Assembly (NCBI RefSeq): GCF_014650955.1
Contig: NZ_BMVY01000021.1
Coordinates: 93,624 to 157,623 of the forward strand
Direction of reading: 5' to 3'
Length of the DNA stretch: 64,000 nt
Source of the DNA: Streptomyces tauricus
GTDB taxonomy: Bacteria > Actinomycetota > Actinomycetes > Streptomycetales > Streptomycetaceae
Shown: positions 20,542-31,733 of the stretch, piece by piece
Position numbering within the stretch: the stretch's first letter is position 1
Layout of the letters: every line of letters begins with the position of its first letter
Translations under genes and position numbers: made by a program
The notes under the pieces: model-generated
What the model was told of the DNA's origin: nothing
Database searches by the model: none
What the model saw: only the letters and a program-made list of their open reading frames with translations

Positions 20542-20726
20542 GCAGGCCCCGGGCACGCCCCGCATCACCGCTACGCCTCGCGCGTACCCGCGTACATCTC
20601 GTCGATCAGGTACTTGACGCATCACCGCGGGGGGCGACCCCCGCACCCCCAGCAGGCCCCGGGCGCGCCCCGCATCACCACTACGCCTCGCGTGTACCCG
20701 CGTACATCTCGTCGATCAGGTACTTG
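20542..20726. repeat. Duplicated 3' end of the acyl-CoA ligase gene
   Basis: Positions 20542-20616 and 20652-20726 are direct copies 110 bases apart with three mismatches in 75. The second copy contains the last 15 codons and stop of the acyl-CoA ligase gene. The first is a stranded tail copy that still contains the same stop. A third, shorter trace (CTACGCCTCGCG) is at 20520-20531. The duplicated unit includes the GC-rich block GCAGGCCCCGGGC. Confidence 0.85.
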
Positions 20727-22567
20727 TACTCGCGCTCGACGACCGGGCGCTTGAGCTTGAGGCTCGGGGTCAGTTCGCCGTGCTCGATGTCGAGGTCGCG
20801 CGGCAGGAGCTTGAACTTCTTGATGGTCTGCCAGCGCTGAAGACCCTCGTTGAGCGTCCTGACGTGCTCGTCGATCAGCTCGACCGTCGCGGGCGCCGCG
20901 ACGACCTCGGCGTACGACTTGCCGCCCAGGCCGTTGTCGGCGGCCCAGGTCAGGATGGACGGTTCGTCGAGGGCGATGAGCGCGGTGCAGAAGTTCCGGT
21001 CGGCGCCGTGCACGAGGATGTTGGACACGTACGGGCAGACGGCCTTGAACTGGCCCTCGACCTCGGCGGGCGCGATGTACTTGCCGCCGGACGTCTTGAT
21101 GAGGTCCTTCTTGCGGTCGGTGATCCGCAGATACCCGTCCGGGGACAGCTCGCCGATGTCACCGGTGTGGAACCAGCCGTCGGACTCCAGGACCTCGGCG
21201 GTCTTCTCGGGCAGCCCCTGGTAGCCCTCCATGATGCCGGGGCCGCGCAGCAGGATCTCGCCGTCGTCCGCGATCCGCACCTCGGTGCCGGGCAGCGGCT
21301 TGCCGACCGTGCCCGTGCGGTACGCCTCACCGGGGTTCACGAAGGAGGCCGCGGACGACTCCGTGAGCCCGTAACCCTCCAGGATGTGGATTCCGGCGCC
21401 CGCGAAGAAGTAGCCGATGTCGGGCGCGAGGGCGGCGCTGCCGGAGACGCAGGCGCGGAGGTTGCCGCCGAAGGCCTCACGGATCTTGGCGAAGACGAGC
21501 GTGTCCGCGACCTTGTGCTTGGCCGAGAGGGCGAAGGGCGCGGAGGCGACACCGGTACGGCGGAAGTTGTCCTGGGTGGCCTTCGCGTACTCGCGGGAGA
21601 CCTCGGCCGCCCACTGGAAGATCTTGTACTTGGCGCCGCCGCCGGCCCGTGCCTTGGCCGCGACCCCGTTGTAGACCTTCTCGAAGATCCGCGGCACGGC
21701 GGCCATGTACGTCGGCTGCACGACCGGCAGATTCTCGATGATCTTGTCCACGCGGCCGTCGACGGCGGTGACGTGCCCGACCTCGATCTGGCCGGACGTG
21801 AGCACCTTGCCGAAGACGTGCGCGAGCGGCAGCCACAGGTACTGGACGTCGTCCTTGCCGACCAGGCCGGTCGCGGCGATGGCCTTCGCCATGTACGACC
21901 AGTTGTCGTGCGGCAGCCGGACGCCCTTGGGGCGGCCGGTGGTGCCGGAGGTGTAGATGAGGGTGGCGAGCTGGTCCTTGGTGATCGCCGCGACCTTGTC
22001 CTTGATCAGGTCGGGGTTCTTCTCCAGGTACGCGGCCCCGCGCTGCTCCAGCTCGGCGAGGCCGATCACCCAGTCGCCCTCGCCGTCGGCGGACTCGACA
22101 CCGGCGGAGTCGATCACCACGACGTGGGACAGCTCGGGCAGCTCGGCGCGCTTCTCCCGCGCCTTGGCGAGCTGCTCCGCGTCCTCAGCGACCAGCACCC
22201 TGCTCTCGGAGTCGGAGAGGATGAAGGCCGACTCGTCGGACTTGGTCGACGGGTACACGGTCGTCGTCGCCGCGCCGGCGCACATGATGCCGAGGTCGAC
22301 GAGGATCCACTCGACGCGGGTGGAGGAGGCGAGCGCGACGCGCTGCTCCGGCCGCACGCCCAGCTCGATCAGGCCGGCCGCGATCGCGTAGACCCGCTCG
22401 GCCGCCTGCGCCCAGCTGAGCGACCTCCACTCGTCCGGCCCCTCACCCGAGGCCGCGGGCACCGGGTAGCGGTACGCCTCGGCGTCCGGCGTGGCCGCCA
22501 CGCGCTCCAGGAAGAGGGCCGCCACGGACGGCGGACGGTTCTCGATCAGGGTCTGTGTGTCGCTCAC
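20681..22567 (-). CDS. Long-chain fatty acid--CoA ligase (AMP-forming)
   Basis: A 628-residue member of the ANL superfamily. The AMP-binding signature LIYTSGTTGRPKG is followed by GYGLTESSA (A5 region), FHTGDIGELSPDGYLRITDRKKDLIKTSGGKYIAP (A7-A8) and a C-terminal lysine region. The subgroup resembles mycobacterial FadD15. It activates fatty acids to acyl-adenylates and then to CoA thioesters, feeding lipid synthesis or beta-oxidation in the cytoplasm. GTG 22567 is supported by GGAGG six bases upstream. The last codons are duplicated just beyond the stop. Convergent with the response regulator gene. Confidence 0.93.
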   Translation of the reverse strand: MSDTQTLIENRPPSVAALFLERVAATPDAEAYRYPVPAASGEGPDEWRSLSWAQAAERVYAIAAGLIELGVRPEQRVALASSTRVEWILVDLGIMCAGAATTTVYPSTKSDESAFILSDSESRVLVAEDAEQLAKAREKRAELPELSHVVVIDSAGVESADGEGDWVIGLAELEQRGAAYLEKNPDLIKDKVAAITKDQLATLIYTSGTTGRPKGVRLPHDNWSYMAKAIAATGLVGKDDVQYLWLPLAHVFGKVLTSGQIEVGHVTAVDGRVDKIIENLPVVQPTYMAAVPRIFEKVYNGVAAKARAGGGAKYKIFQWAAEVSREYAKATQDNFRRTGVASAPFALSAKHKVADTLVFAKIREAFGGNLRACVSGSAALAPDIGYFFAGAGIHILEGYGLTESSAASFVNPGEAYRTGTVGKPLPGTEVRIADDGEILLRGPGIMEGYQGLPEKTAEVLESDGWFHTGDIGELSPDGYLRITDRKKDLIKTSGGKYIAPAEVEGQFKAVCPYVSNILVHGADRNFCTALIALDEPSILTWAADNGLGGKSYAEVVAAPATVELIDEHVRTLNEGLQRWQTIKKFKLLPRDLDIEHGELTPSLKLKRPVVEREYKYLIDEMYAGTREA

Positions 22568-22637
22568 GACATCCTCCGGGGCCCGCGACAGTGCGTGACT
22601 GGCTCGTAGCGGTTAGCTCAGTAGCGGTCGTTGTTTA

Positions 22638-22647
22638 ACTCGCGAGT
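22638..22647. promoter_or_regulatory. Palindrome upstream of the acyl-CoA ligase, possible operator
   Basis: ACTCGCGAGT is a perfect 10-bp palindrome within TTTAACTCGCGAGTAACG, 71 bases upstream of the acyl-CoA ligase start. Its size and symmetry suit a TetR-family operator, which is common for fatty-acid genes. No cognate regulator gene is adjacent, so assignment is inference. Confidence 0.35.
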
Positions 22648-22755
22648 AACGTCGAGTGGTGATCAGAGTAAAGCCCGTCCGCCCGGTGCGTAAGAGGCGG
22701 CGGCCTGTCACTTCCTACAGAGCGCGGGCGGAATACGGCAGTCCGTACACGACAC

Positions 22756-22785
22756 GGGCCCGCCGCGCGAACGCGCGACGGGCCC
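22756..22785 (-). terminator. Hairpin downstream of lepA
   Basis: Fourteen-base arms GGGCCCGCCGCGCG (22756-22769) and CGCGCGACGGGCCC (22772-22785) pair with one mismatch across a tight loop, 35 bases beyond the lepA stop. A TTTT run lies on the plus-strand side, so it could also stop transcripts entering from the other direction. Confidence 0.65.
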
Positions 22786-22819
22786 ACGTTTTCGGGCCTG
22801 ACCCGACGGTTGCTGAGGG

Positions 22820-24688
22820 CTACTTCTTCCCCTTGCCACTGCCGGCGTTCTCGTCGCTGGACAGCACGGCGATGAAGGCCTCTTGCGGAACCTCCACAGA
22901 GCCCACCATCTTCATCCGCTTCTTGCCCTCCTTCTGCTTCTCCAGGAGCTTGCGCTTACGGGAGATGTCACCGCCGTAGCACTTGGCGAGGACGTCCTTG
23001 CGGATGGCGCGGATGGTCTCGCGGGCGATGACCCGGGAGCCGATGGCCGCCTGGATGGGGATCTCGAACGCCTGGCGCGGGATGAGCTCGCGCAGCTTGG
23101 CGACGAGCCGCACCCCGTACGCGTACGCCGCGTCCTTGTGGGTGACGGCCGAGAAGGCGTCGACGCGGTCGCCGTGGAGCAGGATGTCGACCTTGACCAG
23201 CGAGGCGTCCTGCTCGCCGGTGGGCTCGTAGTCCAGGGAGGCGTACCCGCGGGTCTTGGACTTCAGGTTGTCGAAGAAGTCGAAGACGATCTCCGCGAGG
23301 GGCAGGGTGTAGCGGATCTCGACGCGGTCCTCGGAGAGGTAGTCCATGCCGAGGAGGGTGCCGCGGCGCGTCTGACACAGCTCCATGATCGAACCGATGA
23401 ACTCGCTGGGAGCGAGGATCGTGGCCCGGACGACCGGCTCGAAGACCTTGTCGATCTTGCCCTCGGGGAACTCGCTCGGGTTGGTGACCGTGTGCTCCTT
23501 CCCGTCCTCCATGATCACGCGGTAGACCACGTTGGGCGCGGTGGCGATGAGTTCGAGGTTGAACTCGCGCTCCAGGCGCTCACGGATGACGTCGAGGTGC
23601 AGCAGCCCCAGGAAGCCGACGCGGAAGCCGAAGCCGAGGGCCGCGGAGGTCTCGGGCTCGTAGACCAGGGCCGCGTCGTTGAGCTGGAGCTTGTCCAGCG
23701 CCTCGCGCAGGTCGGGGTAGTCGGAGCCGTCCAGCGGATAGAGCCCGGAGAAGACCATCGGCTTGGGGTCCTTGTACCCGCCGAGGGCTTCAGTCGCACC
23801 CTTGTCCTTGCTGGTGATCGTGTCACCGACCTTGGACTGACGGACGTCCTTCACGCCGGTGATGATGTAGCCCACCTCGCCGACGCCGATGCCGTCGGCC
23901 GGGGTCATCTCGGGCGAGGAGACGCCGATCTCAAGGAGCTCGTGCGTGGCGCCGGTCGACATCATCTTGATGCGCTCACGCTTGTTGAGCTGCCCGTCGA
24001 TGACACGGACGTAGGTGACCACGCCACGGTACGAGTCGTAGACCGAGTCGAAGATCATCGCGCGAGCGGGGGCGTCGGCGACCCCGACCGGAGCCGGTAC
24101 ATCCCTGACGACCCGGTCCAGCAGCGCGTCCACGCCGACGCCGGTCTTCGCCGAGACCTTGAGCACGTCCTCCGGCTGGCAGCCGATGAGATTGGCCAGC
24201 TCCTCGGAGAACTTCTCGGGCTGCGCGGCCGGCAGGTCGATCTTGTTCAGCACCGGGACGATGGTGAGGTCGTTCTCCATCGCCAGGTAGAGGTTGGCGA
24301 GGGTCTGGGCCTCGATGCCCTGGGCCGCGTCCACGAGCAGGACGGTGCCCTCACAGGCCGCGAGCGACCGCGAGACCTCGTACGTGAAGTCGACGTGCCC
24401 GGGGGTGTCGATCATGTTGAGGATGTGGGTGTTGCCCGGATCCTCGGTCGGCGCCCAGGGCAGCCGCACCGCCTGGGACTTGATGGTGATGCCGCGCTCG
24501 CGCTCGATGTCCATGCGGTCGAGGTACTGGGCGCGCATCTGCCGCTGGTCGACCACCCCGGTCAGCTGGAGCATCCGGTCGGCGAGCGTGGACTTGCCGT
24601 GGTCGATGTGCGCGATGATGCAGAAATTGCGGATCTGAGCCGGGGCGGTACGGCTCGGCTCGGGCACATTGTTAGGGATCGCGGGCAC
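22820..24688 (-). CDS. lepA: Elongation factor 4 (LepA) GTPase
   Basis: A 622-residue translational GTPase with G1 AHIDHGKSTLAD, the switch block DIERERGITIKSQ, G3 DTPGHVDF and G4 NKIDLP, followed by the LepA-specific C-terminal domain (EIPIQAAIGSRVIARETIRAIRKDVLAKCYGGDISRKRKLL). LepA binds ribosomes and affects elongation or 30S biogenesis under stress. I chose GTG 24688 (VPAIPNNVPEPS), with AGGA 6 bases upstream, as usual for streptomycetes. The frame stays open for a further 52 codons, but those do not look like LepA. The gene is divergent from rpsT. Confidence 0.97.
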   Translation of the reverse strand: MPAIPNNVPEPSRTAPAQIRNFCIIAHIDHGKSTLADRMLQLTGVVDQRQMRAQYLDRMDIERERGITIKSQAVRLPWAPTEDPGNTHILNMIDTPGHVDFTYEVSRSLAACEGTVLLVDAAQGIEAQTLANLYLAMENDLTIVPVLNKIDLPAAQPEKFSEELANLIGCQPEDVLKVSAKTGVGVDALLDRVVRDVPAPVGVADAPARAMIFDSVYDSYRGVVTYVRVIDGQLNKRERIKMMSTGATHELLEIGVSSPEMTPADGIGVGEVGYIITGVKDVRQSKVGDTITSKDKGATEALGGYKDPKPMVFSGLYPLDGSDYPDLREALDKLQLNDAALVYEPETSAALGFGFRVGFLGLLHLDVIRERLEREFNLELIATAPNVVYRVIMEDGKEHTVTNPSEFPEGKIDKVFEPVVRATILAPSEFIGSIMELCQTRRGTLLGMDYLSEDRVEIRYTLPLAEIVFDFFDNLKSKTRGYASLDYEPTGEQDASLVKVDILLHGDRVDAFSAVTHKDAAYAYGVRLVAKLRELIPRQAFEIPIQAAIGSRVIARETIRAIRKDVLAKCYGGDISRKRKLLEKQKEGKKRMKMVGSVEVPQEAFIAVLSSDENAGSGKGKK

Positions 24689-24777
24689 GCAGGGTCCTGT
24701 CTCTTGAGGCGCCTGTCGCCTCGGGTCGGATCGATACGTAGGCTCCATGGTCCCACGGGCGGCGAGGTGCGACCGGT

Positions 24778-24807
24778 TTGGGCCGTCAGCGGGGCGACTG
24801 CTAATCT
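24778..24807 (+). promoter_or_regulatory. Promoter of rpsT
   Basis: The -35 TTGGGC (24778-24783) and -10 TAATCT (24802-24807) are 18 bases apart, fitting a housekeeping sigma factor. Transcription would start near 24814 and give a leader of about 130 bases. The leader contains a GTGTCTCC/GGGGGACAC stem (about 24817-24844) ahead of the rpsT ribosome-binding site. The leader stem could be a target for S20 autoregulation; that is speculative. Confidence 0.6.
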
Positions 24808-24944
24808 GGGCAGCTGTGTCTCCTGCCCTCTCTGCGGGGGACACGCAGGAAACGCAGGAAATTCAGAAGAGAAATCACCGGCGCATGGGACTCACCGTCG
24901 TGAGACGCCCCGTCTCGTGCGCCTGAACCTGAGAAGGCTCATTC

Positions 24945-25211
24945 GTGGCGAACATCAAGTCCCAGATCAAGCGGATCAAGACCAACGAGAAGGCTCGGCT
25001 GCGCAACAAAGCCGTCAAGTCCTCGCTGAAGACCGCGATCCGCAAGGCCCGTGAGGCTGCTGCCGCGGGTGACGTCGAGAAGGCCACGGCCGCGCAGCGC
25101 GAAGCCTCGCGCAAGCTGGACAAGGCCGTCTCCAAGGGCGTCATCCACAAGAACCAGGCCGCCAACAAGAAGTCGGCGCTTGCTTCGAAGGTCGCCTCCC
25201 TCAAGGGCTGA
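24945..25211 (+). CDS. rpsT: 30S ribosomal protein S20
   Basis: An 88-residue, Lys/Arg/Ala-rich helical protein starting MANIKSQIKRIKTNEKARLR and ending KSALASKVASLKG, typical of S20. It binds the 5' domain of 16S rRNA. The start is GTG 24945 with GAGAAGG nine bases upstream; a GTG start is common for this gene in actinobacteria. It is monocistronic, flanked by its own promoter region and by two strong hairpins downstream. Confidence 0.97.
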   Translation: MANIKSQIKRIKTNEKARLRNKAVKSSLKTAIRKAREAAAAGDVEKATAAQREASRKLDKAVSKGVIHKNQAANKKSALASKVASLKG

Positions 25212-25320
25212 ACCTCTGCCGAGTACTGGGCCACGGCCCCGCACTCACTTGATTCGAAGTGATTCGAACGCCGGAAGGACCTGAGCGGGCCCTCTCTCAT
25301 CCGCTCCCGACCGGCACCCC

Positions 25321-25423
25321 GACTCGTACGCGACTGCGTTCGCCACGCGGGTACGAGTCCCCAGCGTGAACCGAACCCCGGTTGCCCGCCCCGCGAGGGG
25401 CGCACAACCGGGGTTCGTCTTTG
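25321..25423 (+). terminator. Tandem terminators of rpsT
   Basis: Stem one has arms GACTCGTAC (25321-25329) and GTACGAGTC (25351-25359). Stem two has perfect 12-base arms GAACCCCGGTTG (25373-25384) and CAACCGGGGTTC (25405-25416), followed by GTCTTTGC. The second resembles a rho-independent terminator with a short T-rich tail. Confidence 0.75.
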
Positions 25424-25590
25424 CTGTTCAGCCCGAAGGGGACCCAGGGAAGAGGGCCGGGCTTGCCTTTCAGCCTTTTCGCCTGCGGGGGCCGGGGCGC
25501 GTCCTTGCCTTTCAGCCCGTCCGGCGTTCGAGGACGAGGCCGTTCAGGCCGATGGGGGTCCGGGGGCCTGCCCCCGAGTCAGTAAGGATG

Positions 25591-25629
25591 GGAGTCCCCC
25601 GCTCGAGCGAAGCCGAGGGTGGGGGAGGG
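25591..25629. repeat. Intergenic copy of the TCGAGCGAAGCCGAG palindrome
   Basis: GTCCCCCGC, the core TCGAGCGAAGCCGAG and GGTGGGGGAGGG form an imperfect palindrome. It matches the copy embedded in the MBL-fold hydrolase at 10568-10607 over almost its whole length. Confidence 0.8.
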
Positions 25630-25671
25630 CAAGGGCGGCGGGGGCGAGAGTCCCCGCCCCGCCGGCAACGG

Positions 25672-26658
25672 CTAACCCCGCCGCATCCGGGCCGCCCGGG
25701 CGACCGTGACGACCGCCTTCTCCAGCGCGTACTCCGGGTCGTCGCCGCCCCCCTTGACCCCCGCGTCCGCCTCCGCGACGGCTCTCAACGCGACCGAGAC
25801 ACCGTCGGGCGTCCACCCCCGCATCTGCTGCCGAACCCGGTCGATCTTCCAGGGCGGCATCCCCAGCTCCCGGGCCAGATCGGCCGGCCGCCCGCCCCGT
25901 GCGGAGGAGAGCTTCCCGATGGCCCGCACCCCCTGCGCCAGCGCGCTGGTGATCAGGACGGGCGCGACCCCGGTCGACAACGACCACCGCAGCGCCTCCA
26001 GCGCCTCGGCCGCCCGCCCCTCGACCGCCCGGTCGGCCACCGTGAAGCTGGAGGCCTCCGCCCGGCCGGTGTAGTACCGCCCGACGACAGCCTCGTCGAT
26101 CGTCCCCTCGACATCCGCGACCAGCTGGGTCGTCGCGGACGCCAGCTCCCGCAGGTCGCTCCCGATCGAGTCGACGAGCGCCTGGCACGCCTCGGGCGTC
26201 GCCGACCGCCCCAGCGCCCGGAACTCGGCGCGCACGAAGGACAGCCGGTCCGCCGGCTTCGTCATCTTGGGGCACGCGATCTCCCGCGCCCCCGCCTTGC
26301 GCGCGGCGTCGAGCAGCCCCTTTCCCTTGGCGCCCCCCGCGTGCAGCAGCACGAGCGTGATCTCCTCGGCGGGAGCGCCCAGGTACGCCTTCACGTCCTT
26401 GATCGTGTCCGCCGACAGATCCTGCGCGTTGCGCACCACCACGACCTTGCGCTCGGCGAAGAGCGACGGGCTCGTCAGCTCGGCGAGCGTGCCCGGCTGG
26501 AGCTGGTCCGACGTGAGGTCCCGTACGTCGGTGTCCGCGTCGGCGGCGCGCGCGGCGGCCACCACCTGCTGCACGGCGCGGTCGAGCAGGAGGTCCTCCT
26601 GCCCCACGGCGATCGTGACGGGAGCGAGCGGATCGTCTTGTGCAGAGTTCCTGGCCAT
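25672..26658 (-). CDS. holA: DNA polymerase III delta subunit
   Basis: A 328-residue protein starting MARNSAQDDPLAPVTIAVGQEDLLLDRAV and ending ALEKAVVTVARAARMRRG. The actinobacterial HolA pattern is clear: an N-terminal AAA+-like domain with FAERKVVVVRNAQDL, followed by LRELASATTQLVADV and the C-terminal collar helices (WSLSTGVAPVLITSALAQGVRAI). Delta opens the beta clamp within the clamp loader. ATG 26658 is preferred; ATG 26670 (MLGAMARN) is possible. The frame stays open further upstream but overlaps the next gene. Confidence 0.93.
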   Translation of the reverse strand: MARNSAQDDPLAPVTIAVGQEDLLLDRAVQQVVAAARAADADTDVRDLTSDQLQPGTLAELTSPSLFAERKVVVVRNAQDLSADTIKDVKAYLGAPAEEITLVLLHAGGAKGKGLLDAARKAGAREIACPKMTKPADRLSFVRAEFRALGRSATPEACQALVDSIGSDLRELASATTQLVADVEGTIDEAVVGRYYTGRAEASSFTVADRAVEGRAAEALEALRWSLSTGVAPVLITSALAQGVRAIGKLSSARGGRPADLARELGMPPWKIDRVRQQMRGWTPDGVSVALRAVAEADAGVKGGGDDPEYALEKAVVTVARAARMRRG

Positions 26659-26710
26659 CGCGCCCAGCATCCCACGCACCACCGACAACGGGCCCGCCGC
26701 TACGGCTCCC

Positions 26711-26956
26711 CTACGGCTCCTCGCGCCAGCCGTCCCACTCCCGCACGAACTCGTCCAGCTCCCGCGCGTCCAGCCGCTCGTTCTCGTCGCGCAGCACGAG
26801 CAGCCACTGCGCGTCCTCGGCATCGTCCTCACCGGCCAGGGCGTCCCGTACGAGCTGGGGCTCCTCGTCCAGGGCGAACTGCTCACCGAGCGCCTCCGCC
26901 GCCTCCTGAGCGGCATCGCGGTCGGGCAGCACCAGTACATGTCTCACGTCGCTCAC
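26711..26956 (-). CDS. Small acidic protein of unknown function
   Basis: An 81-residue protein, VSDVRHVLVLPDRDAAQEAA at the N-terminus (GTG 26956) and LDEFVREWDGWREEP at the end. It is acidic (about 25 Asp/Glu), has no membrane segment or cysteine, and looks like an alpha/beta domain with a helical tail. It lies between a YceI-domain gene and holA on the same strand with gaps of about 50 bases each side, so it may be co-transcribed with holA. I do not recognise a family. Confidence 0.65.
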   Translation of the reverse strand: MSDVRHVLVLPDRDAAQEAAEALGEQFALDEEPQLVRDALAGEDDAEDAQWLLVLRDENERLDARELDEFVREWDGWREEP

Positions 26957-27006
26957 CCGGCCATTTTCCGGCACCGGCACAGCGCCTCGCACCGGGGGGC
27001 GCCCGC

Positions 27007-27885
27007 TCAGCCCTTGGGGACGATCTGTATGTCCAGGTCGACCGTGATGCTCGTTCCGACCATGGCGATACCCCGCGCGAGCATCGACTGCCAGCTCACC
27101 GTGAAGTCGTCGCGCCGCAACTCGGTGGTGGCCCGGCAGGCCGCCCGTACCTCGCCCTCGGTGCCGTTGCCGACCCCCAGGTACTCCGTGTCGAGCGTGA
27201 CCGTCCGCGTCACCCCGTGCAACGACAGCGCCCCGGTGACACCCCACCGACTGCCGCCCCGGTGCGTGAACCGGTCGCTGTAGAACTCCACCGTCGGAAA
27301 CCGGTCCACGTCCAGGAAGTCAGCCGACTTCAAATGCCCGTCCCGCGTCCTGACGTTGGTGTCGATCGACCCCGCGTCGATCACCACGTGCATCGCCGAC
27401 TCCTCCACGTTCTCCGCCACCCGCACGATCCCCGCGAAGGTGTTGAACCGGCCCCGTACCCGGGCCATCCCGATGTGCCGGGCCGTGAAGCCGATCGAGG
27501 AATGGGTCGGCTCGATCTCCCAGTCCCCCGGCGCCGGTAACGCGGGGGGTGGCGCGGGATTGAGTGTCACGTCGCCGAGCGCGGCCACCTCGTTCGCCGG
27601 CACGGTGACATTCGCCCGGTACGGGGCGTGCCCCTCGGCCGACACCGCGAGGCGGTACTCACCGGCCGGCACCGTCACCAGGAAGGACCCGAAGGGATCC
27701 AGCTCCCCGCCGACCACTCTGCGCCCCGCGGCATCCGTGACCAGGAACTCCGCGTCCGGCACCGGCTGGTTCACCGGATCCAGCACCCGGCAGCCGAGCA
27801 CACCGGCGCCCTCGGGCAACGGCACCGAGGCGAGATGGCCCGCCTGCGCCCGGTTCGTACGGTTCCCCAGCCAGCTGCCGACCAT
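27007..27885 (-). CDS. YceI-domain protein with N-terminal carboxypeptidase-regulatory-like domain
   Basis: A 292-residue protein. Residues about 25-105 resemble a carboxypeptidase-regulatory/CNA-B-type beta-sandwich (VLDPVNQPVPDAEFLVTDAAGRRV, GSFLVTVPAGEYRLAVSAEGH). After a Pro/Ala linker (NPAPPPALPAPGDW), residues about 120-292 form a YceI lipocalin-like domain (EIEPTHSSIGFTARHIGMARVRGRF, GSIDTNVRTRDGHLKSADFLDV). YceI proteins bind polyisoprenoids or other amphiphiles. No signal peptide is visible, which is odd because the N-terminal domain type is usually extracellular. It has no close operon partner; the function is inferred from the fold only. Confidence 0.85.
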   Translation of the reverse strand: MVGSWLGNRTNRAQAGHLASVPLPEGAGVLGCRVLDPVNQPVPDAEFLVTDAAGRRVVGGELDPFGSFLVTVPAGEYRLAVSAEGHAPYRANVTVPANEVAALGDVTLNPAPPPALPAPGDWEIEPTHSSIGFTARHIGMARVRGRFNTFAGIVRVAENVEESAMHVVIDAGSIDTNVRTRDGHLKSADFLDVDRFPTVEFYSDRFTHRGGSRWGVTGALSLHGVTRTVTLDTEYLGVGNGTEGEVRAACRATTELRRDDFTVSWQSMLARGIAMVGTSITVDLDIQIVPKG

Positions 27886-28057
27886 CTGCGACCCACCCTC
27901 GCGTCAACACACGCTGTGAAAACACTCGTTGTTGGGGAGGTATTCGACCACTGATGCGACTTTCGAGGCAACAGGCGACTACATCGCAGGAAACCAGCGC
28001 ATGTGCTGGTACTACGCACGAGTAGCCCGAATTGACTGTTCCGCTTGCGCCCTCCCC

Positions 28058-28885
28058 TCAGTCGCCGCTTTTCCGGACAACCGGGACACGCTCCAGCGCG
28101 ATCCCGAACCGCTTCCTGTACGTCTCCAGTACCTCCTCGTCCGAGACCAGTTCCTCCGTCTTCTTCCCGCCGCCGGGGTCCGTGACCGTGAGAGTGCGCC
28201 CGCTGAGCGTGACCCGTCCGCCGTCCTCCGTGACCCGCGAGCAGACCGGCGACCGGGTGAAGTGCGACGCCGGCGAGGTGCTGTGCCACCAGGCCCCCGC
28301 CACGAAGTCCCCGAGCACCCGCGGCCGTGTCTCCAGCCGGTACTGGGACTTGCCGTCCCGCACCACCTCCAGGTCCCCGAACTCCCCTGCGCTGCCCCGC
28401 ACCCCGGCCGGATCCGCCCCGGCCACGATCACCCGGAACGCACCCGCCGGATCCGTCTGCTCCCCCCGCTCCCCGAAGGCCAGCGGGTAGTGGCTGTGCG
28501 CCCCGAACCCGACGTCGGCCAGCCAGTCGCCCCCGTCCACCGTCCGCACCCGCAGCGCCAGATGGTCGTAGGGAATCCCGAGCCGCTCCTCCTCGCCGTA
28601 GACCCGCCCCGCGAGCAGCGTCACATCGAAGCCCAGCGCCTTGAGCAGCGCGCCGAACGCCCCGTTCAGTTCGTAGCAGAAGCCGCCCCTGCGGGCGCCC
28701 ACCACCTTGTCCAGGAGCGGTTTCTCCTCCAGCACGATCTCCTCACCGAGGTGGATCGACAGGTTCTCGAAGGGCACGGTCAGCAGGTGTCGCAACTGCA
28801 GTTCACGGAGTACGTCGGCGGTGGGCCAAGCGGGGTGGGTGACGCCGATCCGGCGGAGGTAGGCATCGACCTGTGCGGGTTTCAT
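28058..28885 (-). CDS. nat: Arylamine N-acetyltransferase
   Basis: A 275-residue protein with the NAT catalytic triad visible: Cys70 in ARRGGFCYELNGAF, His108 in IPYDHLALRV and Asp124 in WLADVGFGAH. NATs move acetyl from acetyl-CoA to arylamines, hydrazines or related amides, and some homologues act in antibiotic biosynthesis. The neighbour here is comEC, whose stop is four bases upstream of the NAT start, so the two are probably on one transcript without a functional link. The C-terminal third (KSQYRLETRPRVLGDFVAG, WHSTSPASHFTRSPVCS) is also typical for the family. Confidence 0.93.
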   Translation of the reverse strand: MKPAQVDAYLRRIGVTHPAWPTADVLRELQLRHLLTVPFENLSIHLGEEIVLEEKPLLDKVVGARRGGFCYELNGAFGALLKALGFDVTLLAGRVYGEEERLGIPYDHLALRVRTVDGGDWLADVGFGAHSHYPLAFGERGEQTDPAGAFRVIVAGADPAGVRGSAGEFGDLEVVRDGKSQYRLETRPRVLGDFVAGAWWHSTSPASHFTRSPVCSRVTEDGGRVTLSGRTLTVTDPGGGKKTEELVSDEEVLETYRKRFGIALERVPVVRKSGD

Positions 28886-28889
28886 ACCC

Positions 28890-31729
<2,840 letters not shown>

Positions 31730-31733
<4 letters not shown>

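Larger units (their letters stand above)
25212..25671. other. 460-bp gene-free stretch after rpsT, made of hairpins and repeats
   Basis: No credible coding frame was found. The first part holds two stem-loops (25321-25359 and 25373-25416) that can end the rpsT transcript. The remainder is a mosaic of genome repeats: CCTTTCAGCC motifs, the CAGCCCGTCCGGCGTT-GAGGAC unit at 25516-25540 that is shared with the hemW/DUF3097 junction, and the TCGAGCGAAGCCGAG palindrome at 25591-25629 that is shared with the MBL-fold gene. It lies between convergent rpsT and holA. Confidence 0.75.

Noticed and set aside
22883..25054. 723-residue open frame on the plus strand over lepA
   Set aside because: It is fully antisense to lepA, whose motifs are clear. 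Composition is rich in Val, Asp, Leu, Arg in a pattern typical of shadow frames.
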